Shown here: one piece after another, positions 51,545-64,000 of the stretch
Position numbering within the stretch: the first letter of the stretch is position 1
Layout of the letters: every line of letters begins with the position of its first letter
From: Nymphaea colorata
Taxonomy: Eukaryota > Streptophyta > Magnoliopsida > Nymphaeales > Nymphaeaceae
Direction of reading: 5' to 3'
DNA: 64,000 nt
Assembly (NCBI RefSeq): GCF_008831285.2
Contig: NC_045145.1
Coordinates: forward strand, 4,628,723 to 4,692,722
The notes under the pieces: model-generated
Database searches by the model: none
What the model saw: only the letters and a program-made list of their open reading frames with translations
Told to the model about the DNA's origin: nothing
Made by a program: the position numbers and the translations under genes

Positions 51545-51740
51545 GGGCATAGCATAGCTGGTCTAGTCATGCGGCATATAAACAACTTGTCATTGGTTCG
51601 ATTCCAGTAGGTGCTATACCTTTGGATTGCAAACAGTGGCGCAAAAAACAATTAGGTCTCGAAACAGTCCCTAAAACCCAGGAGGCAGGGGTAGGAGGAG
51701 GCTTCGGCTTCTCGGGTATTGCCCCAAGTGGGTTATCTCC
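51545..51740 (+). mobile_element. tRNA-derived SINE, candidate
   Basis: A box tagctggtctag at 51555-51566 and B box ggttcgattcc at 51595-51605 have tRNA-like spacing. A non-tRNA tail includes ggaggaggcttcggcttctc. A related tail in the opposite strand occurs at about 2990-3035 (gagccgaagccttcctcc). No clean cloverleaf or target duplication is seen. Confidence 0.5.
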
Positions 51741-52806
51741 CCAAGTCGGGATAGAAGGGATGTCAATCTGATGAGATATAGCTATTACTGTGTCTGACTA
51801 CTTCTTCTGATATTGCTTAATTAGTCTTGAAGTTCGAATTTTTTCAAATCCACTGTGCTTAATTGCTAAAATAAGTTCAAGTTTTGGCAGTAATCAGCTT
51901 TAGATGTCTATCGAAAAATCAAGTTCAAGTTCGAATTTTCTTACTGAACTCAATTAATTGGATTTGGGTCCAAATTGAACATTGAAATGGAACATGCCTA
52001 TCTATACATAGATGCCGTCTATTATTTTGCTTAAACTTTCTCCACTCAATTCAGTTTATTAATAAAGGAGCTAATATTGGATCAGAATTGGCTGGATACT
52101 AAATTTATTTTGTCTTTATTTTGTCTGGATCAACAATTTTTGTTGGATTTTAGGCACAGATGATCAAATTAAAGTATTAAAGAGCTACCTTGCTATTTTC
52201 ACTGCAACCTTCATCGGTTGTTATTTTATTTAGAAAAAACAAATTCGATCAAGGACATGAATAAACAAAAGTTATTGCACTAGTACACAAATTATATGCG
52301 TCAAAAAGAGAAAAGCTCCATGTTACATTATTAATCTTTTAGTTTCTTTTTACTTTTTTTATTTAAAAGGGTTTGACATGGTCACACTATTAAAGGACTT
52401 TCTGCAACTTTTTGTCTCTCTCCTACCTCGCTACCACAAACACAGATTCTCTCTCTATCTCTCTCACATCAGTATCAGTTACTTTTCACTTTAGATATAC
52501 ATTTTAAGCCACGAACAAATCAACAACTTTTATATTTGATGGGAATATATATATATATAAAAATTGAATGTTAACTCAAGTTTTTTAAGTCAGTTAGTCA
52601 TCTAATCAAAATTGTCTTATATATTATAATAAAAATTTAAGAAAAAACAAAGAAAAAAGTAATGGACATTTTTATCATTTAGTATTTGTTTTTATCTTTT
52701 TTTTCATGTTTTTCTCTCAACCAAACATTTGCATGAGATTGACAACCCACATTAGATGTATATGTGTGTAATATGTAGATTAAGTTAAAAGTACATTTAA
52801 AACGCA

Positions 52807-52808
<2 letters not shown>

Positions 52809-52870
<62 letters not shown>
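52809..52870. repeat. (CT)n(AT)n compound microsatellite
   Basis: About 31 bases of CT are followed by about 30 bases of AT. Confidence 0.95.
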
Positions 52871-52873
<3 letters not shown>

Positions 52874-53171
52874 GCCTTTGGTTATTTGGAAGAAAATCAA
52901 GACAATCTTGTCATGTTTTTGCACGTAATCACTGATCAGCCCATGCACTTTAAGAAGAAATATTATTAAAAGAAACAAACTTTTCTCATAGCTGAACGTT
53001 TCCTTGGGTGGGATTATCCCTGCTTTTGGGTGTAAGACATGGGAAAAGCAAACACGGAACAATTCATGAGCACCTTTTATTCGGAAAAAGACGTCGAAAA
53101 AGTCCACCGTGGAAGGGTCCTACTTGTTCTCTATCCCTCTTTTGGAAAATGCATGGGTAAGTGGGATTTAA

Positions 53172-53345
53172 TAGCGGAGCCAGAAGTTGTCGATTGAAAG
53201 GCATCAAGCGAGACAAGTTTAGATTCTTAATTCACCAATATATACACCAAAGGAGCAAATAGTCCAAGGTATTAATAATGTATATTTGAAGACTATTGTG
53301 GCTAGTGTGGGCAAATGCCACCAACAGCCCCCATGTGGCTCCCCC
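53172..53345. repeat. dispersed repeat family A, possible inverted copy
   Basis: Left end tagcggagccagaagttg and right end cccatgtggctccccc, with gtgggcaaatgccacc inside, near the right. The palindrome sits at the opposite end from other copies, so the copy is inverted. Confidence 0.5.
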
Positions 53346-53709
53346 ACTGCAGGCACTTACCCCATGGACACGTGAAAACAAAAGTCTATATATATATATA
53401 TATTCTTTCACCAAACGCAGTCAATACCCGTCACTAGATAAAGTTATCTGCGGACAATTTCTTCTACGAAATAAATGTACCTTAACTTTCACTTATTATC
53501 CCTTACAAGTTTTAATTGAAGCATTAGTGCTTCTCAGTCAGAAATTTTTTAGCTCTGCACATTAATTAAAATTAAAATGTTTCGATCCTTGTTTTTGTTT
53601 TTTAATAAAATAAACTTTGAGGGTGTGTTTGATAGCTTGGTGAAATTGTATGATTGCGATCAATTGAATTTTTGCATACAATTGAATGATTTGGGATGAA
53701 AGTTACCGG

Positions 53710-53900
53710 GTGAAATAGTCCACAACTAGTTGGTCAACTGCCAAATAAGCAGGCAGTCACTGGTTCAAATCTTAGAAGTGCATGATGAAAGCCGACGAAG
53801 TAGAAGACCAAGGTGCAAAAGAATGGTCTCGGGGTTTATACATCTTGACTTACGATTAAGTCCGAAAGCGGACTTGGGCCAAATCCAGGGGCAGAGCTAA
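53710..53900 (+). mobile_element. tRNA-derived SINE-like element
   Basis: ctagttggtcaactg resembles an A box and ggttcaaatct at 53762-53772 a B box. The tail runs through ggtctcggggtttatacatc and ttgacttacgattaagtccg. Ends are not defined. Confidence 0.45.
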
Positions 53901-54055
53901 GGGGAGACCCACATGGGCCCTTCGGTGTCAAATTTTAAAAACTTTAATTCAACTTTTCTTATGAAAAATTTCTGAAGAATTTTAAGTTCCGAAAAAGTGA
54001 ATAAACCTATAAGAGAATGTAATTTCTCCTCGGAAGGAGGAGAAAAATAAAAAGA

Positions 54056-54107
54056 CCACGCGATCTGTTCATGCACTTGATCCACGCGATCTGTTCATGC
54101 ACTTGAT
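54056..54107. repeat. 26-bp perfect tandem duplication
   Basis: ccacgcgatctgttcatgca plus cttgat is repeated exactly twice. Confidence 0.95.
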
Positions 54108-54109
54108 CA

Positions 54110-57100
54110 ACTTTGGATCTTGATTGGATCTGCAGACTGACAAAAAGTTTTGGGCCCAAATTTATTTTGGACCGGTTATAATTTAAAGCATCTTCAACAC
54201 CTTTTTCTCGACTACCCAGTAGCTACTTATAGACTAGTTAGAGCCTCTCAACTTCAGCCACACGTGGACGGTCCTCCGCTATCGGGTGGTTTACATCTGG
54301 ATCTGGCTGAGGATCCAGATCTTTTTGCAGGAGATTGGAACGTGGTGTGGAAGCGGGGAAGCGATTTTCCTTGGAAAATATAACGCTCACCCCTTGCGGA
54401 AGCGATGTGAAGCGTGAAACGTATCAGAAGCGAGAAAAGCAAAATTTGGACCAGAACAGCGAGTCTCCGGTCTCTACGATTCAAAAGTAAAATTCTATTC
54501 TCTAATAATCCAAAAGTAAACCTAACTCCCTCTCCTTTTACTGGGGACATGGATTTTGATACATTGTTTGGACCGAGTCAGACGGAGACTTGTCAATTGG
54601 TCATCAATGGAGTAAAGTGGACCGAGAACGGATCGGATCTGGAAGAAGTAAAAGGTACTAAAGTTAAGACCCAAACATAATAGAAAGAAACCAAATCTTC
54701 AAACTGGTTCGAAATCATTTGCAACCCCTAATATCACGGACCATTTCAGGATCCAAATCTTCAAAGTATGGTCCTAAACTGCGTTCGGATCAGATACAAA
54801 AATGACAAATCCCACTATTTTCAGATTTGCTACCAAAATCTAAGACTATATTAGAGCTGGCGCTCGTATTTTTATATTATATATATAAGACAATTATAAA
54901 TGCACTAAAATTATGTAAATATTTATAAACGAACCGTCTGATTAATTTTAATTTAAAACTATATGTGTTGAAATTTTGAGAGCCGGAAATTGGATCCATT
55001 TTCTGCGTCGTGGGGACAGTTTCGGGTATGGATCTGAATGAGAGATCACTGGGCGATTCCCATCGGCATGTGTTAGTTGGAACAGTAGCTGCTAGTTGGG
55101 CGACCTTCTTGCAATAATGGCGACCTAACGGCCGTTAGCCCAACACCCCTTCTTCCGTCAACGTCTCCGTCATCCCCGTCTCTTTTCAACCCGCGGCAAG
55201 TCACACCGAAGCAGCGTGTTCAAGGGGGCAACCTCTTGGAGAATTTACCTTTTTAACCCTAGCGCTTTCCTCAAATGGCCTCCCCTCCCTGACTTTTCTT
55301 TTTGACAATTATGAGGTTTGGCCGTGGCAGTACGGCTTTGAACCGTCTCTTTCCCTCGTGGGTTTTCGGATCTGTACCCGACCCAGACTCAATTTATACA
55401 TGTTTGCAACAATTGGGTCCAGACCCGAATTTCAGTTGGAAAAGGTGATATAGTATAAGCCAATTACTCAAATTACGTTGTATATTTAGAAGCAGTGGTG
55501 GTCCGTAAATCTGATAAGAACCTGCATGGATTCGAGATCTGATAATCGTTTGGACCCAACGAGAAAAGGCGTTCAATACAAATGGATCAGAATCCAGGTG
55601 GACTGATCCAGACACTTGCCTGTCGAGTTGTACAGGATCCTATTCCTACGTAATTACCAGATCCAATCAGAGTCAGATCCAACTATCCGACAACGTTTAT
55701 TTTATTGGATACCGTAATGCTTAGATCCTGGACCAGACCCGCCATGATTTCAAACTGGGCCCGTCACCCAAATAATTTAATCAGTTCGGGCTCCCAACGC
55801 CAGAGTCCGAACCCGATCTTACCTTCTCAAGTCGCCGAATTATTGAGGGAATCGGCGCGGTAGGTAATTATATGGAAAGTGCTTGGCCTTTTCCTTGTGC
55901 GAGAAAGCGGGGGGAGGGTTTCGGGTTTCCTTACCAAATTACGAAAACACCCTCGACTTGCTCCAACGCACGCATGCGACCCCACGTCCAAAACAAATGA
56001 CCAAAACGCCCTTAATGACGCGATGGATGACTTAAGCGTTAGGACATGAAATTACAGGAAAACCTAAAAAGTTTACAGAAATTACTAACACCCGGTTCCC
56101 CTTAGGCCAAAACTTGAGCGAGTTTTGGGTCTACACACCCACGGTTAACTTGTTGTTGAGGAAATTTTAGGAGGTTCCAGTTTTTCGAAAGTAGTAAAAA
56201 CATGTAAAAGGAGAAAGGAGTGGGTGAGGAAGAACCAGTCTTGCCACAAATAAATGTTTAATAAAATGTTCATGCCGAAGGTGGGCGGGGCGGCGAATAA
56301 CGAAGCTCAGTAACTCGTGCCGACGTGGCCTCTTCTTTTTATCAGACGCCCCTTTGATATTCCCTGCTTTTGCTTCAACACGCAATAACGCCAAAACACG
56401 TTTATATATTCCCTCTATGACATATATATATATCAAAAAAACCTTTAAATGTTGATCAATTAAAATGATCTTGGCCATGAATTATATTCATGTTGATTGG
56501 ATGATTGAAAAAAAAGGGAAATATTCATGTTGATTGGATGATTGAAAAAAAGGAAAAAAAAAAAAAAAAAGTGACGGAGGACTAATATGTCCGGCCCTCA
56601 TTCCCAGAGAGGACTAATATGTCCAGACTTCATTTCTCAAAAATGCGAGCTGAAACTATATATATATATATACACACGTGTATGCATAAAACTTGCATGT
56701 AAGTTTGCAACCATAAAATATGATATCAACCCTTGTTGACGACTGAAAAGAAGAAGAAAGAAAAAATGATGTGGATTAAATATGATTTTACAACGTCCTC
56801 CTGCCTTTCTTTTTTCTTAGTATGTTTCTTCCCCTTTTTTACCACAATCTGGGAATAAAGGAAAAAACAGCCTCAAAATTATGTGCGTGAAATTGTTAAT
56901 GGCCCAAACCAAATTGAGTTTCTTTCTCCATTGCTACTAAGTAAATCATATGGAAAATTCTAATTGACAAGTGTACCACTTTTCATTCGAAGCAACCTTT
57001 AAACACTGGGTACAATGAGAAAGTAGAAAGGGCCATGGCTGGTAATAGGGCCTGAGGTTGAACCCAATTAGAATAAAACATATATATTTTTAGTATAATT

Positions 57101-57729
57101 TAATATATATAAATAATTAATTATAGTATATATATGTATATTTAAATAAAATAATATTAAAAATAAATTATCAGGCTGAGATAAATAGACTCGAGCTGTC
57201 CTAACACCCGATTTTAAGGGTCAGGCTAGAGTCAAGCCCGCTACCTGACCTAGTGTCCGCCCCCCATCTGATAACCACAATACAGTTTTTTTTTTACGGA
57301 TCACTCATTATAAATGCCTCGGCAGCACAATTAAAACTTCAAATTGAAAGAGATCAAGAGTTTAGTATTCATGGTTTGTGCACATGCACGAGCACATGAG
57401 CACATAAGCATCCACACACACACACATATATATATATATTATATAGAATACTGCAAACCTGATATGTGCTTCACAAATTAGGAGAATATAAATCCTAGAC
57501 TAAAGTTGTGAGACCGGAAGATTGTGTTCGACTCGCTGACTCATTCTTTGACTTGTGAATCCCAACTTCCCATAGCTTCGTGTGATTTTTTATCACAAGA
57601 CAAACTAATGATTCACTAGAAAATAAAATGTTTCGTCATAAAAAGTGCACCCAGTCATCAAAGTACCTGTTTGAACACTGGGATTTCTTTTCTTCTACCA
57701 TTCAAGATATCTTTTAATTTATTTTCATA
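54110..57729. other. intergenic, no supported gene
   Basis: Short open stretches near 54150-54680 have no recognised domain. Small duplications occur at 56465-56550 and 56575-56635. Short (AT)n runs are near 56660 and 57430. Confidence 0.45.
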
Positions 57730-57925
57730 AGGTTGTGTTTGTTTCACCACGATTTTGAGATCTACAGTGACCTGAGATCCTAGATTTATAATCAAACCAC
57801 CCACCATCTAACCTTGAATTTATGCATTTTAACATTTAGCGTGAATTTTAAATCCATGCTATTGAGATAATCAGTTTCTCAGACTTAAGATCCGAGGCTA
57901 GATCCAGAGCTATCAAACACAACCT
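57730..57925. mobile_element. small MITE with 12-bp perfect inverted termini
   Basis: aggttgtgtttg at 57730-57741 is the exact reverse complement of caaacacaacct at 57914-57925. The 196-base body is non-coding and has internal partly inverted gagatct/agatcc words. A target duplication is not clear. Confidence 0.65.
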
Positions 57926-59910
57926 ATCAAAAAATAAACAAACATAAAGGGACTCTGAATTCTCCAGCAGCCTCCTTCAAAGAGGGAAAAAAGAAGGAAT
58001 TAAATCATAGCAAGTAACTTTTAATGGGAAGCTCTTATTACCAGGATTTAAAGTCAATAATCATAAAAATAAAATGTACTTAGCCGAACCGAATGATGGT
58101 TCCTTCACTGAAACAAGTAAACCCATTATGAGGGTAATAAACCCACAAAAGAAATCGACGACCAATGACCATGAGTTTCTCTTTCACCCACAGCCTTCAA
58201 TCTCTTGATTGAATGCTCTAATCATTGATCAACTTTATTTATTGCTACTGTAAGTCCCTTTTATTGCTGTTGGATAGAGATTGAATGTTTGGCTTCTCCA
58301 ACTAAAAACTATATAGATTATTCATTTATTTACATTATACTACAACACTCAATGTTGATATAGTATAATATATATAGTTGCACCGTTACTATGAAACACA
58401 TGATATAGTTGCACAATCCTTTCACGCCCAACCACTTGAAGATAGGCATTGGAAAGAAGGATTGAAGATTATAAGAACCTGTTGATTTTGGCCGACTCGA
58501 ATCCAATTGGTGGAACATTATTTCAAACCGGTCTATGATTTCAAGAGTTTTTGACTAATTTTTTTTAAATTCTTAAATATTTTTATTTTTATTTTAATTA
58601 ATTCTTTTTTATTATATTTTTAAAAATATTTTATGTTGATTCACAACCGATTCAATCAAGTCCACTAGCCGGCCGATTCAAGCGACCGCTAGATTCAAGG
58701 CGGCCGTGTAAGAATGAGAATTTCGAAATTTGTTGGACCGACAGCGTGGAAGAAATATCGGGTGGGGCTGGTGGGCTCGAGCCTCGAGTTGATTTGGCCC
58801 GAGCCAGACGGGTCAGGGTCTGAGCTCGACGAGGACTTATTCGTCATTACATACAAACAAAAGCACACCCCAGTAATCAACATACGGATCAAATTATGCA
58901 GGTCTCGCAAAAACTTGAAAAGACTGGGGATGATTTTGTAATTTCGGTTTTCTACCGAGCCTCCAGCTTCCGCCGCAGAGCCTGGCAACCGCTCGTAACC
59001 GAACCAAGAGCTTCGGTTCCGAAGCTACGCCTCTCTCCTCTGTTCCCTCCGTTGAAAATTTGGGCCCTAAAAAATTTCGTTGCCCGTAATTTCAAATTCG
59101 CGCCAAACTTTTGGGAACAATTTTAATTGCGCCAACACTTTGAATATTTGCGAAAGACCACTCACACTTGTCGTTTTTACTAAGAACCGCACACGCTGTC
59201 GTGAAGTTTACCGCCAAATTCTTCAACGCAATCACTAAATTCCCTCATAAGAAAACCTCAAACACTTACCGTTGCGTTGTGATTCTTAAAGCACGGCAGT
59301 TGGCCGTTGAACGCTTCCTCGCGGTAGAAAAACACAAGGATATATATATATATATATATTTTCATTTTCATGTAAGTTCTGACCAAGTTGCTACGCCATA
59401 GAGAACTGTGCCAAACTAAATATGTTGTACTTTAAATAAGAGAATAATATGTCAAATATATATCCTATACCCAATATCTACACATGTTGAAAGTCGGTCT
59501 TCTTAACATATCATATATGTAGCTCAGATTCGGTTGTATCTTTAAAAGTGAGACTTGAATCTATGAAATAAAACAATGTTAGCGTTTGATTCAAATATTT
59601 GATCAGATACGGCATAAGTTTCTCTTCATTTATATTCAAATCTCAATATATAGAGATCTAATTAATCGGACAATGAGATCCTATTCAAATTCGATTGATC
59701 GAGCCTAAGAATTTATCATGACTCATGATCCTACACAATACTAGCTTGTAATAAGAGATCAGGTGGAAGCAAATCATAGTCATTGAAGTTACATGGAGAA
59801 CACGAGCTGCATGAGAAATAATAATTTTGCATTCAATTTAAAGAAGCAAAATTTAGAGTTTAATTTTGAACAAGTTTTTGTTAGACGATAATTGATAAAA
59901 AGTGGGTAAA
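57926..59910. other. intergenic, no supported gene
   Basis: A GC-rich stretch at 58680-59300 has short overlapping frames on both strands and no recognised domain. A short (AT)n run is near 59340. It may contain upstream regulatory DNA for the leader exons further right. Confidence 0.4.
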
Positions 59911-59918
59911 AAAATGAA

Positions 59919-60126
59919 TTATAAAAAAATATCGTCGGTGTTTCCGAAAAACGTGGCCCTCCCTCTTTCTGCTTTATCTCTCTGCCCCTCGGCCAGAGTC
60001 GGGGCGCCTGTGCGGCTTCTCTCTCTCTTTCCTCCCTTTTTTGGTATTCCCAGAGTACCCTCGAGCTCACAGACGGCGAGCGGCTTCCCCTCTCCTCTCT
60101 CCTGTCTTCCCTCCACTCTTCTTCAA
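59919..60126 (+). promoter_or_regulatory. TATA box and CT-rich first leader exon of a right-hand gene
   Basis: ttataaaaaaat at 59919 is followed within 35 bases by a long CT-rich, GC-rich leader (ccctctttctgctttatctc and gcttctctctctctttcctc). It ends at a donor gtaagc at 60127. This is the usual look of a plant 5' UTR exon. No start codon with a long frame follows, so coding begins further on. Confidence 0.5.
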
Positions 60127-61296
60127 GTAAGCTGAAAAACGAATTTCCGTTTCCTTTCTCTGATTGTTTGAATTTATTGTTCTGAGCCTTCTTCTGTTGT
60201 GGCGTTTCTCCTTGATCCCGGAACCCTCCGATCTTGTTTTCTCTTTTTGGTGGATTAGGTGTACCCTAACTGTAATTTCCGGCAAGGCTCTGGCCGTCTC
60301 CGTCGGGTTGACGATCGGCCGGCTGCAATTCGCGTCCAGTTTCTGCTGATCTGGCCCGGAGTTGGAAGGGACGGCGGGCCGGTGTGTAGATTTTCAGTAT
60401 TTCTCTTGCTTTTGGATTTTCGGGCAGATGGGGCTAGGGTTTTGGTTGGCGCCTGGTGATGTGAGTGGTTTCGGTTTTTCGTTCTTTTTGGATTTGAACT
60501 GGGTCCTTTTCTGGTGTGTGTGGGACGGAGACACTAGGTGCTCTCTTTTGGGAGCTAAAAATGGGGAGTCTAGAGAATAATTTGGGGGTGTTAGGTGCAC
60601 TTCAATTGATTCGTACTTTTTTGCTGTATTTTCGGGTTTTGTTTTTTGTGATGATCGTGAGGTTTTTTCCCTTCAAGTTAAGCAAAGATGATCCCATGCG
60701 GATGAAACATCCAATCATAATAGTCTAATAGAAGATTTTTCCTTTTTTTTTTTTTCAAAGTTCGAGCAAGCGGTGTTGATTACGGCTCTTGAAACTCGGA
60801 ATTTCTGGTTTGGTTCGTTCACTATTTCACTTTAATTTTTTGTAGTATTCATCCATTCCAGGGCTGAGCTCTTATGTGCAGCTCGGATAATTGGCGAGGC
60901 ATGTAAAGATCGTTGCGATAATTTGGGTTCGACCATCTCTTTGATTCTTGATACTATGATTCTTGTTTCCTGCGTCATTCATTTATTCCGGCCTAAAAGA
61001 AAAAATTGCCATGGTTAGAAAGTTTAGAGTTTGTAAGGATTTTATGTGGTGGTGCACTTAAAAAAATTGCCCTGGTTAGAAAGTTTGGTTCGTTTCCATC
61101 AAGATGACTTGATTTTTTTGGCGGATTCATGCCAGTATATTTAGGATTCATCTGACAGTTCTTTTTTTTTTTTGTGTTAACTTCATCCATACGTATGCTA
61201 TTTAATTGCACGTTCTTGTTGAAACATGACGCTGTTGGTCGACTCCCGTTTTGCTTTTTATGCGGATTTACTGATATTCTGTTATCTTGTTTTTAG

Positions 61297-61401
61297 GGAT
61301 GCGTAACTAAGGTTGTACAGTTGCATGATAATCTGTAGAGGAGTGACCAAGCTGCTGATACTAAACATAGCTGGTCAACATTACTTAACGGTGAATGAAA
61401 C
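61297..61401 (+). other. second leader exon, possibly with start codon
   Basis: An acceptor (ttgtttttag) and a strong donor (gtaagt) at 61402 bound a 105-base exon. Two starts are possible. ATG 61325 opens MIICRGVTKLLILNIAGQHY and stays open to the donor with phase 2. ATG 61395 gives MK then a phase-1 intron. The first could instead be a conserved upstream ORF. The product is not recognised. Confidence 0.45.
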
Positions 61402-64000
61402 GTAAGTCGACCTTCTTAACCCCCCAAGATTGTGTGGTGCTATTGCATTTTGCATATTTTCCTTCTTCTCCGCATCAGATGATACACCATAATAAGCGGT
61501 GTTATCTTCTTTTCAGTTGTATCATCCAATGCTTTTTGAAGCAATATTGACTGGTTAATTCTTTGTTGCTTGTGTCTCTTGTGGTTGCTAGATGCTTCTT
61601 TTGTGGGTTGTTCGTTCACTTAATCTTGGGACAGAGGCATAGAGATAAAAGGATTTGAATTTGCTTGAATATCAGCTGGAATTTCATATCAATATACCAA
61701 TCTAGTTGTTGATGGAAAGGTTACATGCATTGTAGACAAGCTTCTTTAGCCACTTAAGGGCTTTATTGGAATAGATTGAGTGGCACGTAGAATCAATGTT
61801 CATTTCTTTAAGCTTCCAAGTGTTCTAGGTTGGATCTCTCCAGTGAGAAATCAAACAACGGATATGGTGCAAGAGACATGCTTGCACATACGTCAAGAAG
61901 TAATGGCCATATAGGTCTTACTTAAATAATTATGGAAAATGTATCATTAGACTAAATGCCTAGGCTGAGGCATGTAAGGTGTCCAATTCAAGGTTTGGAA
62001 ACCACAGCTGGGAAGCACATGAATCGCACTTGGATTGGTTGACTACTGGGTCATTGGTTAAGCGAGTTGACTTGGGAACTTTGTCCAAGTCCGGTGATAA
62101 ATTTTTATAGTGTATGTTTGCTACGAAATGATAAAGAACTTGAACATGCCTACAAAACAACAAGTAATGATCAAGTAAATACAATAAAAAACTATAGTTT
62201 ATCATCACAACTCAAATTAATAACAACTAAATAAACATCTGTTAGATTAATTTATTCTAACAAGCAACTACAGTTTATTTGTTAGTGACAATTGTTAGTA
62301 GTTAGAATGCTGCATGAAACAGTTAAGATTCGGGTTATCTTGAGCATAGAGTCCTCTGGGATTCTGTTGCATTTGGGTAGTATTTGATTTCCTTGGTGGA
62401 CTTGAGTGATTCTTGAATCAACTTGCCAGGTTTGCTAACCATGTTTAAAACCTAGATACTTGGAAGTCAACTCAAAGTAAGTTGACTCTGTGACTTCTGG
62501 GTTAACTTGATGAATTGGCCTGGTTTCACAACTTCATTGTTCGAGCAAAGTACATTTATGTATGTAGTTAGCAGTATCTTTAATTCATTATAGATATATT
62601 GTATATAATAATTTTGATAGTATATATTTATATACAAAGTGCAAATTTTAACAATATATTTACTGCAATTATGTTACTACTACATGTATGTGCATCTTTT
62701 GTGTATAATATAATGAAAATTAAAAAAAAAATACACACACATGCATATGTATCTACATACAATTTAACATCAGTTGGGTAGCATGTCTATTGATATACAC
62801 ACATAGATTATATAAATAAATAGCAGTTGAACCAACTTTCTGCCTAGGCTAACTTAGCCTGGTCATATCTGTTAATGAAGATATGCTTGGTGGGCACACC
62901 CTCTCGTTTAATCCTTCTAATAATAAGCGCAAATCTCCTACAGCTAAGGATTTTTTCTTTGATTTAACTTTCTTGAGTCTTGAATAGGACTCAACTAGTC
63001 CCACTTAAGTCTAACTAGCGTTTTTCAAGGGGTTTCCCCTGAGCGGAGGTTGGGGATGAGCTTCATCATTGAATGGGAAAGGGGTCAGGTTAGCTTTTTA
63101 TGTGTTTTTATTATGTATTATTTATTATATAAACTTGTTATCATGGCTGATGGACATGAATAAAAAGTTAAATTAGTTTTAAATTTCGTCTCTCATCCCA
63201 TTGATGTGATGTACAGTTGATAATATAATTTGAGGAAAAGAATAATAAATTTAGCTTAACACTATTGTGATGATCAGATTTTACTCATAATGCGAAGGAC
63301 TGCTGATTTTTTCGGAAATCATATTGTCTTAGGCAGGAGCCTATATATTGTCAGGTGCTGGTTCATGTTTGCAGCATTCTGGTGACTATGGCATTTTATT
63401 TACGTGTGAAAAAAATTTATTTCAGGGGAAAGGGCACTTGCAGTGACTCAGGTCTTTCTTTTTTGATAGCTCAGCAGGAAGTTTGCTTGTCCAACAGTTT
63501 AAGAGGAACTTTGCTTATCTGGCAATGTTCAGGTGCTGTGCTTGGGATGCTTTTTGTCATGACTCCTGAAAAAAGGTTACTGGAGGATATGATGGGAATG
63601 CAATTGAGATACTGACCATTCATAATTGGTGCTTTTGATAGTGGAAAAGGAATTTGATCCTTCTCCTTTCACATGATGTGCCTAGGATGCATTCTGTCCT
63701 AATTGTTTATCATTGGCCACTACATCACAGGGCAAGAATCGGGGTGCTTCTTGGGCTACTTTCTAACCCATCTATCTGATTAATCAGCTGTTCTTGTGCA
63801 TGAAAAAGCTAAAATAGTAAAATGCTTCTTCCTCTTTCCCAATAACTTTGGCTGTTTGGTTTTTGGATGTGCTAGTCTGTATGACAAACTCTACTGGTTG
63901 TGACTAAAGTAATGCCTGCTCTACACAAGTTTTAATATGAGCTTATCAGTTTTAGCTTCTATTGGGGACATTCCCCTTGAAGTACTTGTCCAAATGATCC
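61402..64000 (+). other. probable long intron running off the window
   Basis: AT-rich sequence without a recognisable exon. The open stretch at 63355-63615 resembles nothing known to me. If the leader exons are real, the gene's coding body lies to the right of the window. Confidence 0.35.

Noticed and set aside
54150..54680. Possible gene from overlapping open frames
   Set aside because: No recognisable domain, no consistent splice structure and no leader; low support.

Overview
This is a eukaryotic nuclear window from a flowering plant. It holds four well-supported protein-coding genes: three are split by many GT-AG introns and one is intronless. One is a plastid-envelope triose-phosphate translocator with a transit peptide. 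The intergenic DNA is AT-rich and full of long (CT)n, (AT)n and (GT)n microsatellites, MITEs, tRNA-derived SINE-like pieces, a decayed Ty1/Copia fragment and a decayed LINE. I see no prokaryotic operons, CRISPR arrays or rRNA. The species cannot be fixed from the sequence; an angiosperm is certain, the lineage is not.

Layout. 1-3.3 kb: intergenic, with a foldback hairpin. 3.78-12.90 kb (+): six-exon organellar PPR gene, 615 aa, colinear with Arabidopsis At1g26460. Its introns hold several repeats and a probable DNA transposon. 12.9-17.4 kb: convergent intergenic space. 17.39-22.36 kb (-): twelve-exon triose-phosphate/phosphate translocator (TPT), 418 aa, with a duplicated terminal exon and a 25-bp minisatellite in intron 2. 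22.4-30.2 kb: repeat-rich, including a complete hAT-like MITE with target duplication and a Copia pol fragment. 30.19-31.78 kb (-): intronless P-class PPR gene. 31.8-38.7 kb: LINE remnant with a conserved YADD box and nested insertions, then MITE-like sequence. 38.87-42.88 kb (+): 14-3-3 protein of the epsilon group, whose first intron has a GC donor. 42.9-59.9 kb: long gene-poor stretch with MITEs, SINE-like heads and dispersed repeats. 59.9-61.4 kb (+): probable promoter and leader exons of a gene whose body lies beyond the right edge.

Taken together, the two PPR genes act in RNA processing in mitochondria or plastids, TPT exports triose phosphate from the chloroplast, and the 14-3-3 binds phosphoproteins in the cytosol or nucleus. 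They do not form a pathway. The order PPR / PPR / 14-3-3 resembles the Arabidopsis At1g26460-At1g26480-At1g26500 neighbourhood, which suggests old conserved microsynteny; TPT (At5g46110 in Arabidopsis) is the extra member. The most interesting items are the tandemly duplicated TPT terminal exon, the GC-AG intron and duplicated splice donor in the 14-3-3 gene, the microsynteny, and several unnamed dispersed repeat families that recur inside the window.
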